From Sulfurospirillum sp001602955 (GTDB lineage: Bacteria > Campylobacterota > Campylobacteria > Campylobacterales > Sulfurospirillaceae), in NCBI GenBank assembly GCA_001602955.1, contig LVAC01000019.1, forward strand, positions 1 through 64,000: a stretch of DNA of 64,000 nt, read 5' to 3'. The notes beneath the pieces were generated by a model. It was not told the DNA's origin. It worked only from the letters and a program-made list of their open reading frames with translations, and ran no database searches. The position numbers were made by a program, and so were the translations under genes. This document shows, piece after piece, positions 35,645-44,429 of this stretch (within the stretch, counting starts at the first letter, position 1; each line of letters starts with the position of its first letter).

Positions 35645-35660
35645 TCAATAACAATTATCA
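35645..35660 (+). promoter_or_regulatory. Fur-box-like sequence before DUF2325 gene
   Basis: TCAATAACAATTATCA matches the core of Fur boxes (ATAAT-type half-sites) and lies 13 bases before the start codon. A related ATGATAACAGTTCTCA lies near 35591, toward the divergent ynfA-type gene. Confidence 0.5.
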
Positions 35661-35673
35661 AAAAGGAGAAACA

Positions 35674-35982
35674 ATGTCAGCAGTATTGGTCATCGGCGGA
35701 GATAAAATAGATTCGATTACGTCCGTGTTGCAAGATTTCTCTTTTCAAAAAATTACGCATTGGGATGCGCGAAATCCTTCGGTCGTCAAAAAAGAGATTC
35801 CCCAAGACGTGACGTTGGTCATTATGTTAACCAACTTTTTGAACCACAACGCAATGAATAAGTTCAAAAACGAAGCCAAGCGCAAAGCGATTGAATTTAT
35901 CTGTGCGAAGCGAAGCGAGAGTTCCGTTTTTTGCGAGTTGTGTAAAAAGTACAATCCGGGCGGTTGTATCCTCGAAAAATAG
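35674..35982 (+). CDS. DUF2325-family protein
   Basis: 102 residues with the family pattern: N-terminal AVLVIGGD, central DVTLVIMLTNFLNHNAM and C-terminal Cys-rich CELCKKYNPGGC. The cysteines may bind a metal. Function unknown. A Fur-box-like site upstream suggests iron control. It precedes an EAL gene by 21 bases. Confidence 0.75.
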   Translation: MSAVLVIGGDKIDSITSVLQDFSFQKITHWDARNPSVVKKEIPQDVTLVIMLTNFLNHNAMNKFKNEAKRKAIEFICAKRSESSVFCELCKKYNPGGCILEK

Positions 35983-36003
35983 ACTGAAAAAGGGAGGACA
36001 AAT

Positions 36004-36765
36004 ATGTCTTCTTCACACTTGAGAAAAGAGCATGCATTGAACTACGACGACGTTCGCATGATGTTGGATCAAAAAAGTTTTTGGGCAGAATACGAACCCA
36101 TTATCGATATGAAAGAAGGCGGAATTTTCGGCTACGAAGCGTTGGCCCGTTTTAGCCTCAACGGCGTGTGCATTCCCCCTTCGCCGGTTTTGGAAGTCGC
36201 TCACCACGCAAAAGAGCTTTTTTTTCGTTTGGAACGCGAATTAAAAGAGACGCAATTGCAGCATCGCCCGAATGAGGGTATTTTATTTGTGAACATCGAT
36301 CCGCACAATTTTAGCGACACGGAGAAGATAAACTATTGGCGCGATTTGTTTGAAGAGATCGAAAATATCTGCGTAGAAGTTACCGAAAATACCGACGACA
36401 TGCAAACGGCACTGCTTTCACATTGTTTGGACGAACTCCAAAAAAGCGGCATCGTGATCGCTCAAGACGACATCGGTAACGATAAAAAACCTTTTTGTTT
36501 TGACCTAACGCATCGGGCGCATTTTTTGAAATTCGATCGGACGTGGCTTTTGAAAATGCGATTGTGCGAGGATTATAAAGAGATTTTAAAAGGCTTTTTG
36601 AGCTTTGCGAAAGCACAGCATAAACGCACGATTTTAGAAGGCGTCGAAAGCGAAGAAGACTTTGCTTTGGCACGTTCTTTAGGCGTCGATTTCGTACAAG
36701 GCTACATTTTTAAACACCTCAATCTTCATTCGCCTCGATCCTTGCACGGTGATGGGAAAAGGTAG
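36004..36765 (+). CDS. EAL-domain protein, single-domain, partly degenerate
   Basis: 253 residues that are almost only an EAL domain. EALAR, the Asn in FVNIDPHNF, EVTEN, KFDRTW and EGVESEED are kept, but the usual DDFG(T/S)G loop reads QDDIGNDKK and may weaken dimerisation or catalysis. It could be a c-di-GMP phosphodiesterase or a binding protein. RBS GGGAGGA. The 3' end overlaps the convergent AraC remnant by 40 bases. Confidence 0.8.
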   Translation: MSSSHLRKEHALNYDDVRMMLDQKSFWAEYEPIIDMKEGGIFGYEALARFSLNGVCIPPSPVLEVAHHAKELFFRLERELKETQLQHRPNEGILFVNIDPHNFSDTEKINYWRDLFEEIENICVEVTENTDDMQTALLSHCLDELQKSGIVIAQDDIGNDKKPFCFDLTHRAHFLKFDRTWLLKMRLCEDYKEILKGFLSFAKAQHKRTILEGVESEEDFALARSLGVDFVQGYIFKHLNLHSPRSLHGDGKR

Positions 36766-37055
36766 TATTTGCGCTCTTTTTTGAGCTCTAACGGGAATTT
36801 TCCGTAACGCTCTTTAAACGCTTTGCTAAAATGGCTAAGACTTTGATAGCCTACATGTAAAGCCGCTTCTTGCACCGAAATCTCCTGTTTTTCTAAAAGT
36901 TCTTTGGCTTTTTCGAGTCGCTTAGTGTGCACAAAACCGTAAACGGTGGTTCCAAAAAGCTTTTTAAATCCTTGTTTGAGCTTAAAATCGTTGAGTGCGC
37001 ATTGTCTGGCTAAGATTTTGAGTGAGGGTGGATTGGCAATTTCACTTTGTACGAT
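36726..37055 (-). pseudogene. AraC/PchR-type regulator, N-terminally deleted remnant
   Basis: Only the C-terminal DNA-binding part is left, about 110 codons: ANPPSLKILARQCALNDFK, then FGTTVYGFVHTKRLEKAKELL and the second helix-turn-helix VGYQSLSHFSKAFKERYG. PchR-type regulators are about 290-320 residues, so about two-thirds is missing. The open frame breaks off near 37050 where sequence of a divergent MFS gene begins. Such regulators usually control siderophore genes. Confidence 0.8.
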
Positions 37056-37644
37056 CGTTTTGGTTAGAGGATCGATCGGCGTTTTTTATGCGGCGATTCC
37101 CGCCGTCTCTAGCGCACTGATCGCCGATAAGATCGAAGCGCAAAATCGAACGGGTTATATGGCGAAACTGGGAGCATCCAACGGTATCGGTATGATTTTA
37201 TGACCTGCTCTTGGGGGATTTTTAGCCGTTTACGGCTTGCAGGTTCCGCTCTACACGTTTATCGTCGCTCAAATTTTTGTCTCCAAGCAAACGCGCGTTA
37301 CGCCTTACATGTGGTTGCGAATGGGCGGAAGCATCGCGGCACTGGGGTACGGCATTATTTCCGTGACGCATACGTTGATACCTCTTGGCATCGGATTTTG
37401 CGTCGCAACGTTCGGTATGGGCTTTATTTTTCCCGCATTTCAGGCCTTAGCCGCCAATAACGTAAGCGAATTAGAACAAGGTGCCGCGGCGGGAACCGTC
37501 TCTTCGGCACAAGGCATGGGTATGATCGTAGGGCCTATGGCTAGCACGCTTTTGTATAAGATCGATCCGATCGTTCCGTTCGTATTTGCCGCGGTCGCGT
37601 TTGCGCTTTTGGTCGTCTTTGCGTTCAGAAAATCGCATGTTTGA
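37051..37644 (+). pseudogene. MFS exporter remnant with nonsense codon and deletions
   Basis: Three lesions. The N-terminal helices are missing: the frame starts in TM3-4 (LVRGSIGVFYAAIPAVSSAL). An in-frame TGA at 37201-37203 stands where the family has Gly in GMILGPALGG (GMIL-stop-PALGG, a GGA to TGA change). After VPLYTF the sequence jumps to VAQIFVSKQTRVTPYMW, skipping what should be about TM7. The frame is otherwise continuous to 37644. The family fits a drug or siderophore exporter once paired with the adjacent regulator. Confidence 0.8.
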
Positions 37645-37662
37645 CGTTTTCGGGAGGTATTT

Positions 37663-37752
37663 ATGAAATACCAATACAGAAGATATTTTGCGCAAACACA
37701 TCGCTTTTCGTACTGTAAAATGATAAATGTTATTGATTTCATACTAAATTAA
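37663..37752 (+). CDS. Possible 29-residue ORF before exbB
   Basis: ATG 37663 has a strong GGGAGGT six bases upstream and encodes MKYQYRRYFA... to a TAA at 37750-37752. It ends just before the Fur box of exbB. No family recognised. It could be a leader peptide or a scrap of an older gene in a decayed region. Confidence 0.25.
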   Translation: MKYQYRRYFAQTHRFSYCKMINVIDFILN

Positions 37753-37764
37753 GTTCTAAAAGCC

Positions 37765-37784
37765 TATCATTATGATAATGGTTA
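37765..37784 (+). promoter_or_regulatory. Fur box upstream of exbB-exbD-hemP-tonB
   Basis: TATCATTATGATAATGGTTA closely matches overlapping Fur half-sites (ATAATGATAATC-type) and lies 18 bases before the exbB start codon. Iron-bound Fur would repress the TonB energy system. Confidence 0.7.
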
Positions 37785-37802
37785 TTACAAAATAGAGGTC
37801 AA

Positions 37803-38237
37803 ATGGAAAACATTAAATTAGCCGTGGATTACGGTGCGCTTGGGATTTTGCTTTTGATGAGCATTTTGGTTTTAGGGTATGCGATTGAACGTCTTTTATT
37901 TTTTAGAGCGTTACATGTAAAGAGTTATGAGAGTAAAAATAGGCTTGAACGCGATGTTTCAAAGAACTTGACGATCATCTCTTTGATCGGCTCGAACGCT
38001 CCTTATGTGGGACTTTTAGGAACAGTCGGCGGTATTATGGTAGTCTTTTACGAGATCGGCATCAGCGGTGGAGCGTTAGATACCTCCAAAGTCATCGTAG
38101 GACTGGCGTTGGCGCTGAAAGTAACGGCGGCAGGACTCATCGTAGCAATTCCTTCGACGATGATTTACGGTGCTTTTTTACGTAAAGTGGATATTGCCCT
38201 TAGTGAGTGGGAAGATGAAATCGCTCAAGCGTGTTGA
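37803..38237 (+). CDS. exbB: ExbB biopolymer transport protein
   Basis: 144-residue proton-channel subunit of the TonB energising complex. Three hydrophobic helices; the conserved block LIGSNAPYVGLLGTVGGIM and the later VIVGLALALKVTAAGLIVAIPS contain the channel-lining Thr and small residues. Length fits the short Campylobacterota ExbB form. First gene of a Fur-controlled operon. Confidence 0.92.
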   Translation: MENIKLAVDYGALGILLLMSILVLGYAIERLLFFRALHVKSYESKNRLERDVSKNLTIISLIGSNAPYVGLLGTVGGIMVVFYEIGISGGALDTSKVIVGLALALKVTAAGLIVAIPSTMIYGAFLRKVDIALSEWEDEIAQAC

Positions 38238-38598
38238 GGGAATTAACGTCGTCCCGTTAATCGATATTATGCTGGTTCTGTTGACGATCGTTATGACCGT
38301 TTCGTCCTTCATTGCTTTGGGAAAAATCGAGATCGCTCTTCCTCAAGCGAGTCATTTTAGTAAAGTTGAACCTAAGTTTTATGAAATCGCCATTACCGCG
38401 GATCATCAATTTTTCGTGAATAACGAATTGACGCCACGCGGTGAACTCTCTTTAAAATTTGAGACGTTAAGCAAAGAAGACTCCGTTGCCATCAGTGCCG
38501 ATAAGATGTCCTCTTACGAAGATTTCATTTACGTGATCGATCTTTTAAAAGCTAAAGCGATCGACAAAATCGGTATGGTGGTCAACAAAAATGAATGA
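38215..38598 (+). CDS. exbD: ExbD biopolymer transport protein
   Basis: 127 residues: short cytoplasmic start, one TM helix with the essential proton-carrying Asp in NVVPLIDIMLVLLTI, and a periplasmic domain. ATG 38215 lies inside the end of exbB (23-base overlap) and has GGGAAG before it; a longer reading upstream is the other frame of exbB. Confidence 0.9.
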   Translation: MKSLKRVEGINVVPLIDIMLVLLTIVMTVSSFIALGKIEIALPQASHFSKVEPKFYEIAITADHQFFVNNELTPRGELSLKFETLSKEDSVAISADKMSSYEDFIYVIDLLKAKAIDKIGMVVNKNE

Positions 38599-38722
38599 CG
38601 ACGCGCTAAAAATCGATTCTAAAGAGCTCTTTAAAGAGGGCAATACCGTCCAAATCGTACATAACGGATCGGTGTATACTTTGCGGATTACAAAAGACAA
38701 CAAATTAATTTTAACGAAATAA
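38591..38722 (+). CDS. hemP: Hemin uptake protein HemP
   Basis: A 43-residue protein, easily missed. MNDDALKIDSKELF leads to the HemP core VQIVHNGSVYTLRITKDN and terminal KLILTK, which match the family end to end. ATG overlaps the exbD stop by 8 bases and tonB follows, so it is in the exbB-exbD-hemP-tonB operon. HemP proteins are linked to haem uptake, with reported regulatory roles; this supports haem as a substrate of the adjacent receptor. Confidence 0.85.
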   Translation: MNDDALKIDSKELFKEGNTVQIVHNGSVYTLRITKDNKLILTK

Positions 38723-38740
38723 CTTGTAAAAGGAGAGTTC

Positions 38741-39448
38741 ATGTCGCATCCAACATATAGCATCACGCCGGCAAACTATGAAGGAAGGGCTTTGGGGCTT
38801 TCCATGTTCTTACATGTAAGTGTCATCGGCTTTTATTTTTTTTCCTTTCACCCAAAACCGTTGGATATAATACCTTCTCAAACCGTCGTTTTAGAAATTT
38901 CCAGTATTGAACGAAGCGTTCCCAAACCGATAGTCTCGACACCTCCAGAGCCTGTACGTGAAATCAAAAAAGAAGAGCCGATCAAGCCGATAGAAACGCT
39001 GAAACCTAAAACAATTTTAAAACCTAAACCAATCGTCCGACAAGAAGTCGCGCCGACCCCGATGGTAGAGCCCGTGCATGAAATATCTCAAAGTGCACCC
39101 GTACCCGAAACGCAAAGCGTCGCGACGCCTTCTCTATCACCGATTCCTGCTAGCACGCAAAGCGAGCTTTACCTTAAAACCGATTTTGAAATCATTCGCG
39201 ATAAAGTCCTCTCACGCTTGGTTTATCCTTCCATCGCGCGCCGTATGAGCTGGACGGGCGTCGTTCACGTGGCACTCGTGATCGATACGGACGGTAAGCT
39301 CGTCGGTGCGACGATTCATCAAAGCTCCGGTAAATCCGTATTAGACGACGCGGCATTGGAAGCGGCGTTTAAGCTTAAAAGCGACTTACTCCCTAAGCCG
39401 CAACGTTTGAGTACGGTTGTTTTACCGATCGCGTTTAAACTCAAATAA
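38741..39448 (+). CDS. tonB: TonB energy-transducing protein
   Basis: 235 residues: N-terminal TM anchor (about 20-38) with the His of the ExbD contact face in MFLHVSVIGFYFF, a Pro-rich spacer with repeated Lys-Pro and Glu-Pro (about 55-130), and the C-terminal receptor-binding domain with YPSIARRMSWTGVVHVALVI and final IAFKLK. RBS AAAGGAG. Confidence 0.92.
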   Translation: MSHPTYSITPANYEGRALGLSMFLHVSVIGFYFFSFHPKPLDIIPSQTVVLEISSIERSVPKPIVSTPPEPVREIKKEEPIKPIETLKPKTILKPKPIVRQEVAPTPMVEPVHEISQSAPVPETQSVATPSLSPIPASTQSELYLKTDFEIIRDKVLSRLVYPSIARRMSWTGVVHVALVIDTDGKLVGATIHQSSGKSVLDDAALEAAFKLKSDLLPKPQRLSTVVLPIAFKLK

Positions 39449-39582
39449 AAAGCGTATCGCACCGAAGCGTCATGTGTCATACCGGTGTCGTCTTTTGATG
39501 CATGACGAAAAAATAGACATGAAACTAACCGACATTGCCGAAAAAAAGGGTTATACTTTATTCTAATTTTCTCAGGAGATCT

Positions 39583-40005
39583 ATGATGAATTTTCTCATT
39601 ACGGCAAAACTCTTTCATATTGCTTCGGCAATCTTATTTATCGGATGCATTTATTTCCGAAACTTTATCTTACCGCGTGCGCGTTTGGCACTCGATAGTA
39701 TGCAATTTGAGGCAATGGAAAGTGCTATGTCTCCGCGTACGCGGATGATGGGCAAAATCAACAATACGATTTTACTTTTGAGCGGACTTTTCTTGGCTTA
39801 CACGTATTATGAGCCGACGAATGCACTCTTACATGTCAAGATGGCGTTTGGATTGATCGTGATCGCGATGTTTTTTTGTGCTCCACTGCTTATGCATCGT
39901 TTTACGGGCGAAAAAAAGCGTCAAATCAAGACGGTTTACCATCATATGATGTTTGCATTGATGGTGGGTATCGTCATTCTCTCCCAAACGATGTTTTCCT
40001 TCTAA
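39583..40005 (+). CDS. Four-helix membrane protein (CopD-like)
   Basis: 140 residues, four hydrophobic helices, His residues at membrane boundaries (KLFHIASAILF, LLMHRF, VYHHMMF) that could bind haem or copper. It resembles small CopD-type proteins but the match is loose. It lies between tonB and a TonB receptor; a role in haem or metal handling is inference. ATG 39583 after CAGGAGATCT. Confidence 0.55.
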   Translation: MMNFLITAKLFHIASAILFIGCIYFRNFILPRARLALDSMQFEAMESAMSPRTRMMGKINNTILLLSGLFLAYTYYEPTNALLHVKMAFGLIVIAMFFCAPLLMHRFTGEKKRQIKTVYHHMMFALMVGIVILSQTMFSF

Positions 40006-40330
40006 ATCATATCTATTTAGATAATTTTTAACGATGAAAACAATAAGCTTTTTTAAAAAATAATTAACGCATTAAAAAATATCACGTTTAAAAAATCCCC
40101 ACGGTTAACGCATTGTAGGGAGATTTGAAAGAGCACAAAACGATAAAGATTATCAAACTTATAGAATATTAAGTTTTGAATCTTTATAATGTGCATCCGT
40201 TAAAGAAAAAGCCAGCCACGTTTTAACTCAGCCAGCCATACTCTTAATAACAATCGGTTATCACCCTTATTTTTACTTCATGATCCAAAACAACGTGAAC
40301 GGAATAAGTTATAGAGATGGAGGAGACAGT
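40006..40330 (+). promoter_or_regulatory. Intergenic region with two Fur-like boxes and short direct repeats
   Basis: This 325-base gap holds no gene. GATAAAGATTATC (40142-40154) and AATAACAATCGGTTATCA (40246-40263) look like Fur sites. TATAAT occurs at 40185-40190. Direct repeats GTTAACGCATT-like (near 40063 and 40094) and GCCAGCCA (40211-40218 and 40231-40238) are present, of unknown meaning. Confidence 0.5.
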
Positions 40331-42298
40331 ATGCGTAAAAACGATGTTTTAAAGATGAGTTTGGCGGCGGCATTGTACGTCACGCCTCAAATCCTTTTAG
40401 CGGATGCATTTGTGACGTTGGAAAGCATCACGCTGATGGAAGAGGAGCTAAGCGGTATCGGCGAAGCGAAGATTATTGCTCAGGAGAGCTTGGAAAAAAA
40501 CCAAGCCAAAGAGATGAAAGAGGTTTTCAAGGATGAACCTTCCATCAGCGTCGGCGGCGGCGGAAGAAACGCTCAACGCGTTTACCTTCGCGGTATTGAA
40601 GGGACGAACCTCAATATCACGATTGACGGTGCAAAGCAAGGCGGTAGCTTGTTTCAGCATATGGGCGACGTCGGAAGTATTGATCCAACACTTCTCAAAA
40701 GCGTGGAAGTTTCGACGATTGCAAGTGCGGATAAAGGCAACGGAGCTTTAGGCGGAAGTATTGCGTTTGAAACGGTGGATGCGCAAGATTTGCTTCGTAA
40801 AGATCAAGATTTGGGTGCGGCGATTCGCGGCGGGTATTACGGTGCATCTGAGGGTTACAGCGGCGGAGCATCGGTGTACGGTCGTATGAACGCCAACAGC
40901 GGTTTATTGGTCGATGTTTCAGGCGTACATCAAGAAGATTATCGCACCGGCGGAGGCGACGATGCGGACAACACGGCCGTTAAAGATCGAAACTATTTTA
41001 TCAAATATAGTTTGTTAGATTATTACGATCAAAGTTTAAAAATCGGAGCGAGTCATACGACCAATGAGGGATATTATATCGCAACGGGTGCCGGTAGCGA
41101 TATGGGCGTGCCCAATCCCAATGCCGCAACCAGCCGTATCGTAACGACGCGCGATACCTATACGCTGGATCATCGTTACGATCCGCAAAGTGATTGGATC
41201 GATGTAAAAACCAATGTTTACTATAACGACCGTAATTATAAAAACAAAAGCAACGCAACGGATGTTACGAGTCAAAACTACGGAGGAAAAATCAAAAACG
41301 ACTTCAGTTTTCAAACGGGAAACTTGAATCACCTCTTTTCGGTCGGTATGGATTATGACATCGAAGACGGCATTACGAAAACCTCTTCAGGCGATATTAC
41401 CAATACTTCAAAAACGTTGGGAGCTTTTGCGCAAGGCAGTTCAAACTATAAGATCGCGACACTGAAATACGGCGTGCGTTTCGACGACTACTCGATCGAG
41501 TATGGATCTAGACATGAAGTTACGGGGAGTGAATTTTCTCCTAACGTAGGTTTAGATATTGAAGTGTTTGAAGGTTTGAGTGCGTTTACCAACTACAGCG
41601 AATCGATCAAAATCGGCAGTATTATTCCCGTTCAATGGCTCTCGAATACCAAAACGACAACGACATTTAACGGCAGTTTAAACGGTGATTTGGAACCTGA
41701 AACTTCGAGACAAATAGAGGGCGGACTTCGTTATAAGAAAAGCGGACTTTTTGCCGATAACGATCGTGCTAGTGCCGGAATCAGCATCTTTAAAACCACT
41801 ATTTCAAACTTAATCTCTAAAAGTCCTGCCGGCGGCGGTACGGTCAATGATATTTATAACGACGACGTGGATGTTATTTCGAAAGGTTATGAATTGAAAA
41901 CGACGTACGACTTAAATCCGTACAGAACATCGCTTGGCTTTATTCATGCCGATGTCGAAAACGAAAACGGGGTTGCTATTTTAAGCAGACGAGTCGCGGG
42001 TTCTGTTGGCGACACGTTGATATGGAACACTACATGGGTATTAAATCCGCAAATGGAGTTGGGTTATACCCTAAACGCAGTCGGAGGGCTTGACGACGAA
42101 ATCGTACGTCCGGGTTATGCGGTACACGATCTATCGGTGCAGTATAAACCCGCATCGCTTAAAAACCTAACGCTCCATTTTGCGGTTAATAATATCTTCG
42201 ATAAAGAGTACTATGCCCAAACGTCGCTTGAAAACGGCGATACCTTGGTCGAAGAAGTCGGTCGCGAATTTCGCGCTTCCTTTAAATACGTCTTTTAA
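40331..42298 (+). CDS. TonB-dependent receptor, haem/hemoglobin type
   Basis: 655 residues. Signal peptide ending near ILLADA, plug domain with SVGGGGRNAQRVYLRGIEGTN compressed as usual, and SVEVSTIASADKGNGALGGSIAFET, the block typical of haem/hemoglobin and related receptors; barrel ending in KYVF. ATG 40331 follows GGAGGAGAC; a 17-codon upstream extension is not needed. Nearby HemP and a Fur-like promoter support haem or iron-chelate import. Confidence 0.82.
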   Translation: MRKNDVLKMSLAAALYVTPQILLADAFVTLESITLMEEELSGIGEAKIIAQESLEKNQAKEMKEVFKDEPSISVGGGGRNAQRVYLRGIEGTNLNITIDGAKQGGSLFQHMGDVGSIDPTLLKSVEVSTIASADKGNGALGGSIAFETVDAQDLLRKDQDLGAAIRGGYYGASEGYSGGASVYGRMNANSGLLVDVSGVHQEDYRTGGGDDADNTAVKDRNYFIKYSLLDYYDQSLKIGASHTTNEGYYIATGAGSDMGVPNPNAATSRIVTTRDTYTLDHRYDPQSDWIDVKTNVYYNDRNYKNKSNATDVTSQNYGGKIKNDFSFQTGNLNHLFSVGMDYDIEDGITKTSSGDITNTSKTLGAFAQGSSNYKIATLKYGVRFDDYSIEYGSRHEVTGSEFSPNVGLDIEVFEGLSAFTNYSESIKIGSIIPVQWLSNTKTTTTFNGSLNGDLEPETSRQIEGGLRYKKSGLFADNDRASAGISIFKTTISNLISKSPAGGGTVNDIYNDDVDVISKGYELKTTYDLNPYRTSLGFIHADVENENGVAILSRRVAGSVGDTLIWNTTWVLNPQMELGYTLNAVGGLDDEIVRPGYAVHDLSVQYKPASLKNLTLHFAVNNIFDKEYYAQTSLENGDTLVEEVGREFRASFKYVF

Positions 42299-42316
42299 AC
42301 ATCTTAAGGAGAAAAC

Positions 42317-42952
42317 ATGAAAAAAAGTTTATTAGCACTCATGACAATCGTCGGACTATCCGCTCCCTTGGCGGCACATCAGCTTTGGCTTGAACGCGAA
42401 GGAAGCGTGATTAACGCGTACTTCGGGCATTGGCCGAATTTTAAAGAAAAAGAGAGCGGCGAGCGTCTCAAAGCGATCAAAGGCGCCGAAATTAGCCCGA
42501 AAGAGGCATATCTTAAAACGCTCAGAGGAGAAGACGGCGTTGCCGTTTTCGTGAATACAATAGGCGACATCGGTCTTACCGAAGCGATGGAACCGCGCAA
42601 GGGTAAAATGGTTGATTTTACCGTGCGCACGATCTTTTTAGCCCGTGAAGGTCGAAGCGAGAGCAAAACGCTTTTAGAACTCGATATGGTGCCCGAAGCT
42701 TCTCATAGCAATACCTTTACCCTAATGCTCAACAACAAACCGCTTCCTAAAACAAAAGTCGTTCTAACCGCACCCAATACATGGAGCAAAAACTTTATGA
42801 GCGATGAAGCGGGAAAAGTGACGTTGCAGACTCCTTGGCTTGGAGATTACGTCGCACAACTTGATTACACCGACAAAACCAAAGGTGAAGTCAACGGAAA
42901 AACGTACGAGCAGACCAACTACGTTATGACCTTGCACTTTAGCGTTAAATAA
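42317..42952 (+). CDS. DUF4198-type periplasmic protein
   Basis: 211 residues. Signal peptide MKKSLLALMTIVGLSAPLAA, mature chain beginning HQLWLEREG. A carboxypeptidase-like beta fold in the C-terminal half (TKVVLTAPNTWSKNF, DEAGKVTLQTPWLGDYV) fits DUF4198, a family found with metal and TonB uptake genes. A mature N-terminal His suggests metal binding. It lies 18 bases after the receptor. Confidence 0.7.
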   Translation: MKKSLLALMTIVGLSAPLAAHQLWLEREGSVINAYFGHWPNFKEKESGERLKAIKGAEISPKEAYLKTLRGEDGVAVFVNTIGDIGLTEAMEPRKGKMVDFTVRTIFLAREGRSESKTLLELDMVPEASHSNTFTLMLNNKPLPKTKVVLTAPNTWSKNFMSDEAGKVTLQTPWLGDYVAQLDYTDKTKGEVNGKTYEQTNYVMTLHFSVK

Positions 42953-42958
42953 GCAGTT

Positions 42959-44083
42959 ATGCGAAAATTTTGGTTTTGGATTCACTGGTTTTTAGGGATA
43001 TTTCTCTTCCTGTTTTTAAGCATTACGGCACTCAGCGGTGCCGTTTTGTCCTTTCAAGAGGAGATTCTTTCGTGGCTAAACCCACAAAGCTTACATGTAA
43101 ACGATGCGCGTGTAAAAAACTATCTGCCGAGTCAGATTTTAGAGGTTGCTCAAGCGGCGTATCCTAAAGCAAAAATCTCTCATATTCGCTATGACGAAGC
43201 ACGCACTTTGCCTTGGGTGTGGATTATTCAGCCCGGTCAAAAAGGGCATGAAGGAATGTACTACGCGATCGATCCTCTAAAGGGCGACGTCACGTTGATG
43301 AAAGGGATGCGTTTTTTTGCCGCTATGAACCGTTTGCATCGCAGTTTGATGCTCGATCAGCTCGGTAAAAACGTCGTTGCACTCACGACGATCGCGTTTT
43401 TGCTTTTGGTCGTTTCGGGCATTTATCTCTATTGGGGGAGTCTAAAACGGCATTTTTTTGCCGCTTTGAAAATCGATTTTACGAAGAAAGGGAGAGCTTT
43501 TATCTACCGGCTTCATTGCGCTTTGGGAATGTGGATCGTCCCGTGGTATCTTTTGATATGCCTTAGCGGACTTTATTGGTCGTACGGGTGGTATGCGCAA
43601 GCATTGCATACGCTCAGCGGTACGGAAACTCCGATGAAACGCGGAGGCACCAAGCCGCCAAACGGCGATACGAAAAAAGTTGCCGAGCCTTTACATGTCA
43701 ATCGTTTGGACGACGCATGGCAACTGTTTTGCACGCAGGTTCCTTCATTTAAAAGTGCGGATGTGATGCTTACTTTAGCGGGTAAAAATGCGGTGATACG
43801 CTATGTAAACGAAGAAGCACGGCATCCCGACGCTTTCAATACGCTTCTCATCGATACGCAACGAATGCGCATCGTTTCGACGCAAGCATACGACGATTTG
43901 CCGATAGAGGCAAAGTGGATGAAGAGTATGTCTTCCGTGCACAGCGGAGCATTTTTCGGCATGTTCGGTCGTATCGGTGTGTTTATCGCCTCTTTAAGTA
44001 CGGTGCTTTTCGTCGTTACGGGGTGGATGCTTTATCTTGGAAAAAAACGTCAAAAACGAAAAAACAAGGAGTTCTTACCATGA
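42959..44083 (+). CDS. PepSY-associated membrane protein (iron-regulated type)
   Basis: 374 residues with four TM helices (about 7-30, 138-158, 186-206, 340-362) and two extracytoplasmic PepSY-like parts. Conserved WIHWFLGIFL, RLHRSLM and YRLHCALGMW His residues could bind haem; related proteins act as membrane ferric or flavin-linked reductases in siderophore release. Stop overlaps the next ATG (ATGA). Confidence 0.75.
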   Translation: MRKFWFWIHWFLGIFLFLFLSITALSGAVLSFQEEILSWLNPQSLHVNDARVKNYLPSQILEVAQAAYPKAKISHIRYDEARTLPWVWIIQPGQKGHEGMYYAIDPLKGDVTLMKGMRFFAAMNRLHRSLMLDQLGKNVVALTTIAFLLLVVSGIYLYWGSLKRHFFAALKIDFTKKGRAFIYRLHCALGMWIVPWYLLICLSGLYWSYGWYAQALHTLSGTETPMKRGGTKPPNGDTKKVAEPLHVNRLDDAWQLFCTQVPSFKSADVMLTLAGKNAVIRYVNEEARHPDAFNTLLIDTQRMRIVSTQAYDDLPIEAKWMKSMSSVHSGAFFGMFGRIGVFIASLSTVLFVVTGWMLYLGKKRQKRKNKEFLP

Positions 44084-44388
44084 AAAAAAGAGTGATCGCG
44101 AGTGCGATTTTAGTGGGCTTAACGGCTACTTCGTTTGCGCATACGGCATTGATGAATTGTATGGAAAATGCCGACGGAACGATCGGTTGCGAAGCGGGTT
44201 ACAGCGACGGTTCAAGTGCAACGGGTATTGCGCTAAAAGTGGTTCAAAACGCTCAGGTCGTTTTAGAAAAGAAATTTGACGCGAACAGCGAGGTCAATTT
44301 TAAAAAACCGCAAGGAGAGTACACGGTTATTTTCGACGGCGGGGACGGTCATGCACTGAGCATTCCAAGCCGTTCGATCTTGAAGTAG
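44080..44388 (+). CDS. Small periplasmic protein with mature N-terminal His
   Basis: 102 residues. Signal peptide MKKRVIASAILVGLTATSFA, then HTALMNCMENADGTIGCEAG. Two cysteines could form a disulfide. No family assigned, but the placement, coupled to the PepSY gene, suggests a periplasmic metal or haem role. ATG 44080 after AAGGAGTTC. Confidence 0.6.
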   Translation: MKKRVIASAILVGLTATSFAHTALMNCMENADGTIGCEAGYSDGSSATGIALKVVQNAQVVLEKKFDANSEVNFKKPQGEYTVIFDGGDGHALSIPSRSILK

Positions 44389-44429
44389 TGCTTTTATAAC
44401 GTTACATGTCAACACAAAGGAGTTGTAAG

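Noticed and set aside
40211..40238. CRISPR-like or satellite repeat from GCCAGCCA pairs
   Set aside because: Only two 8-base copies, no array, no cas genes.
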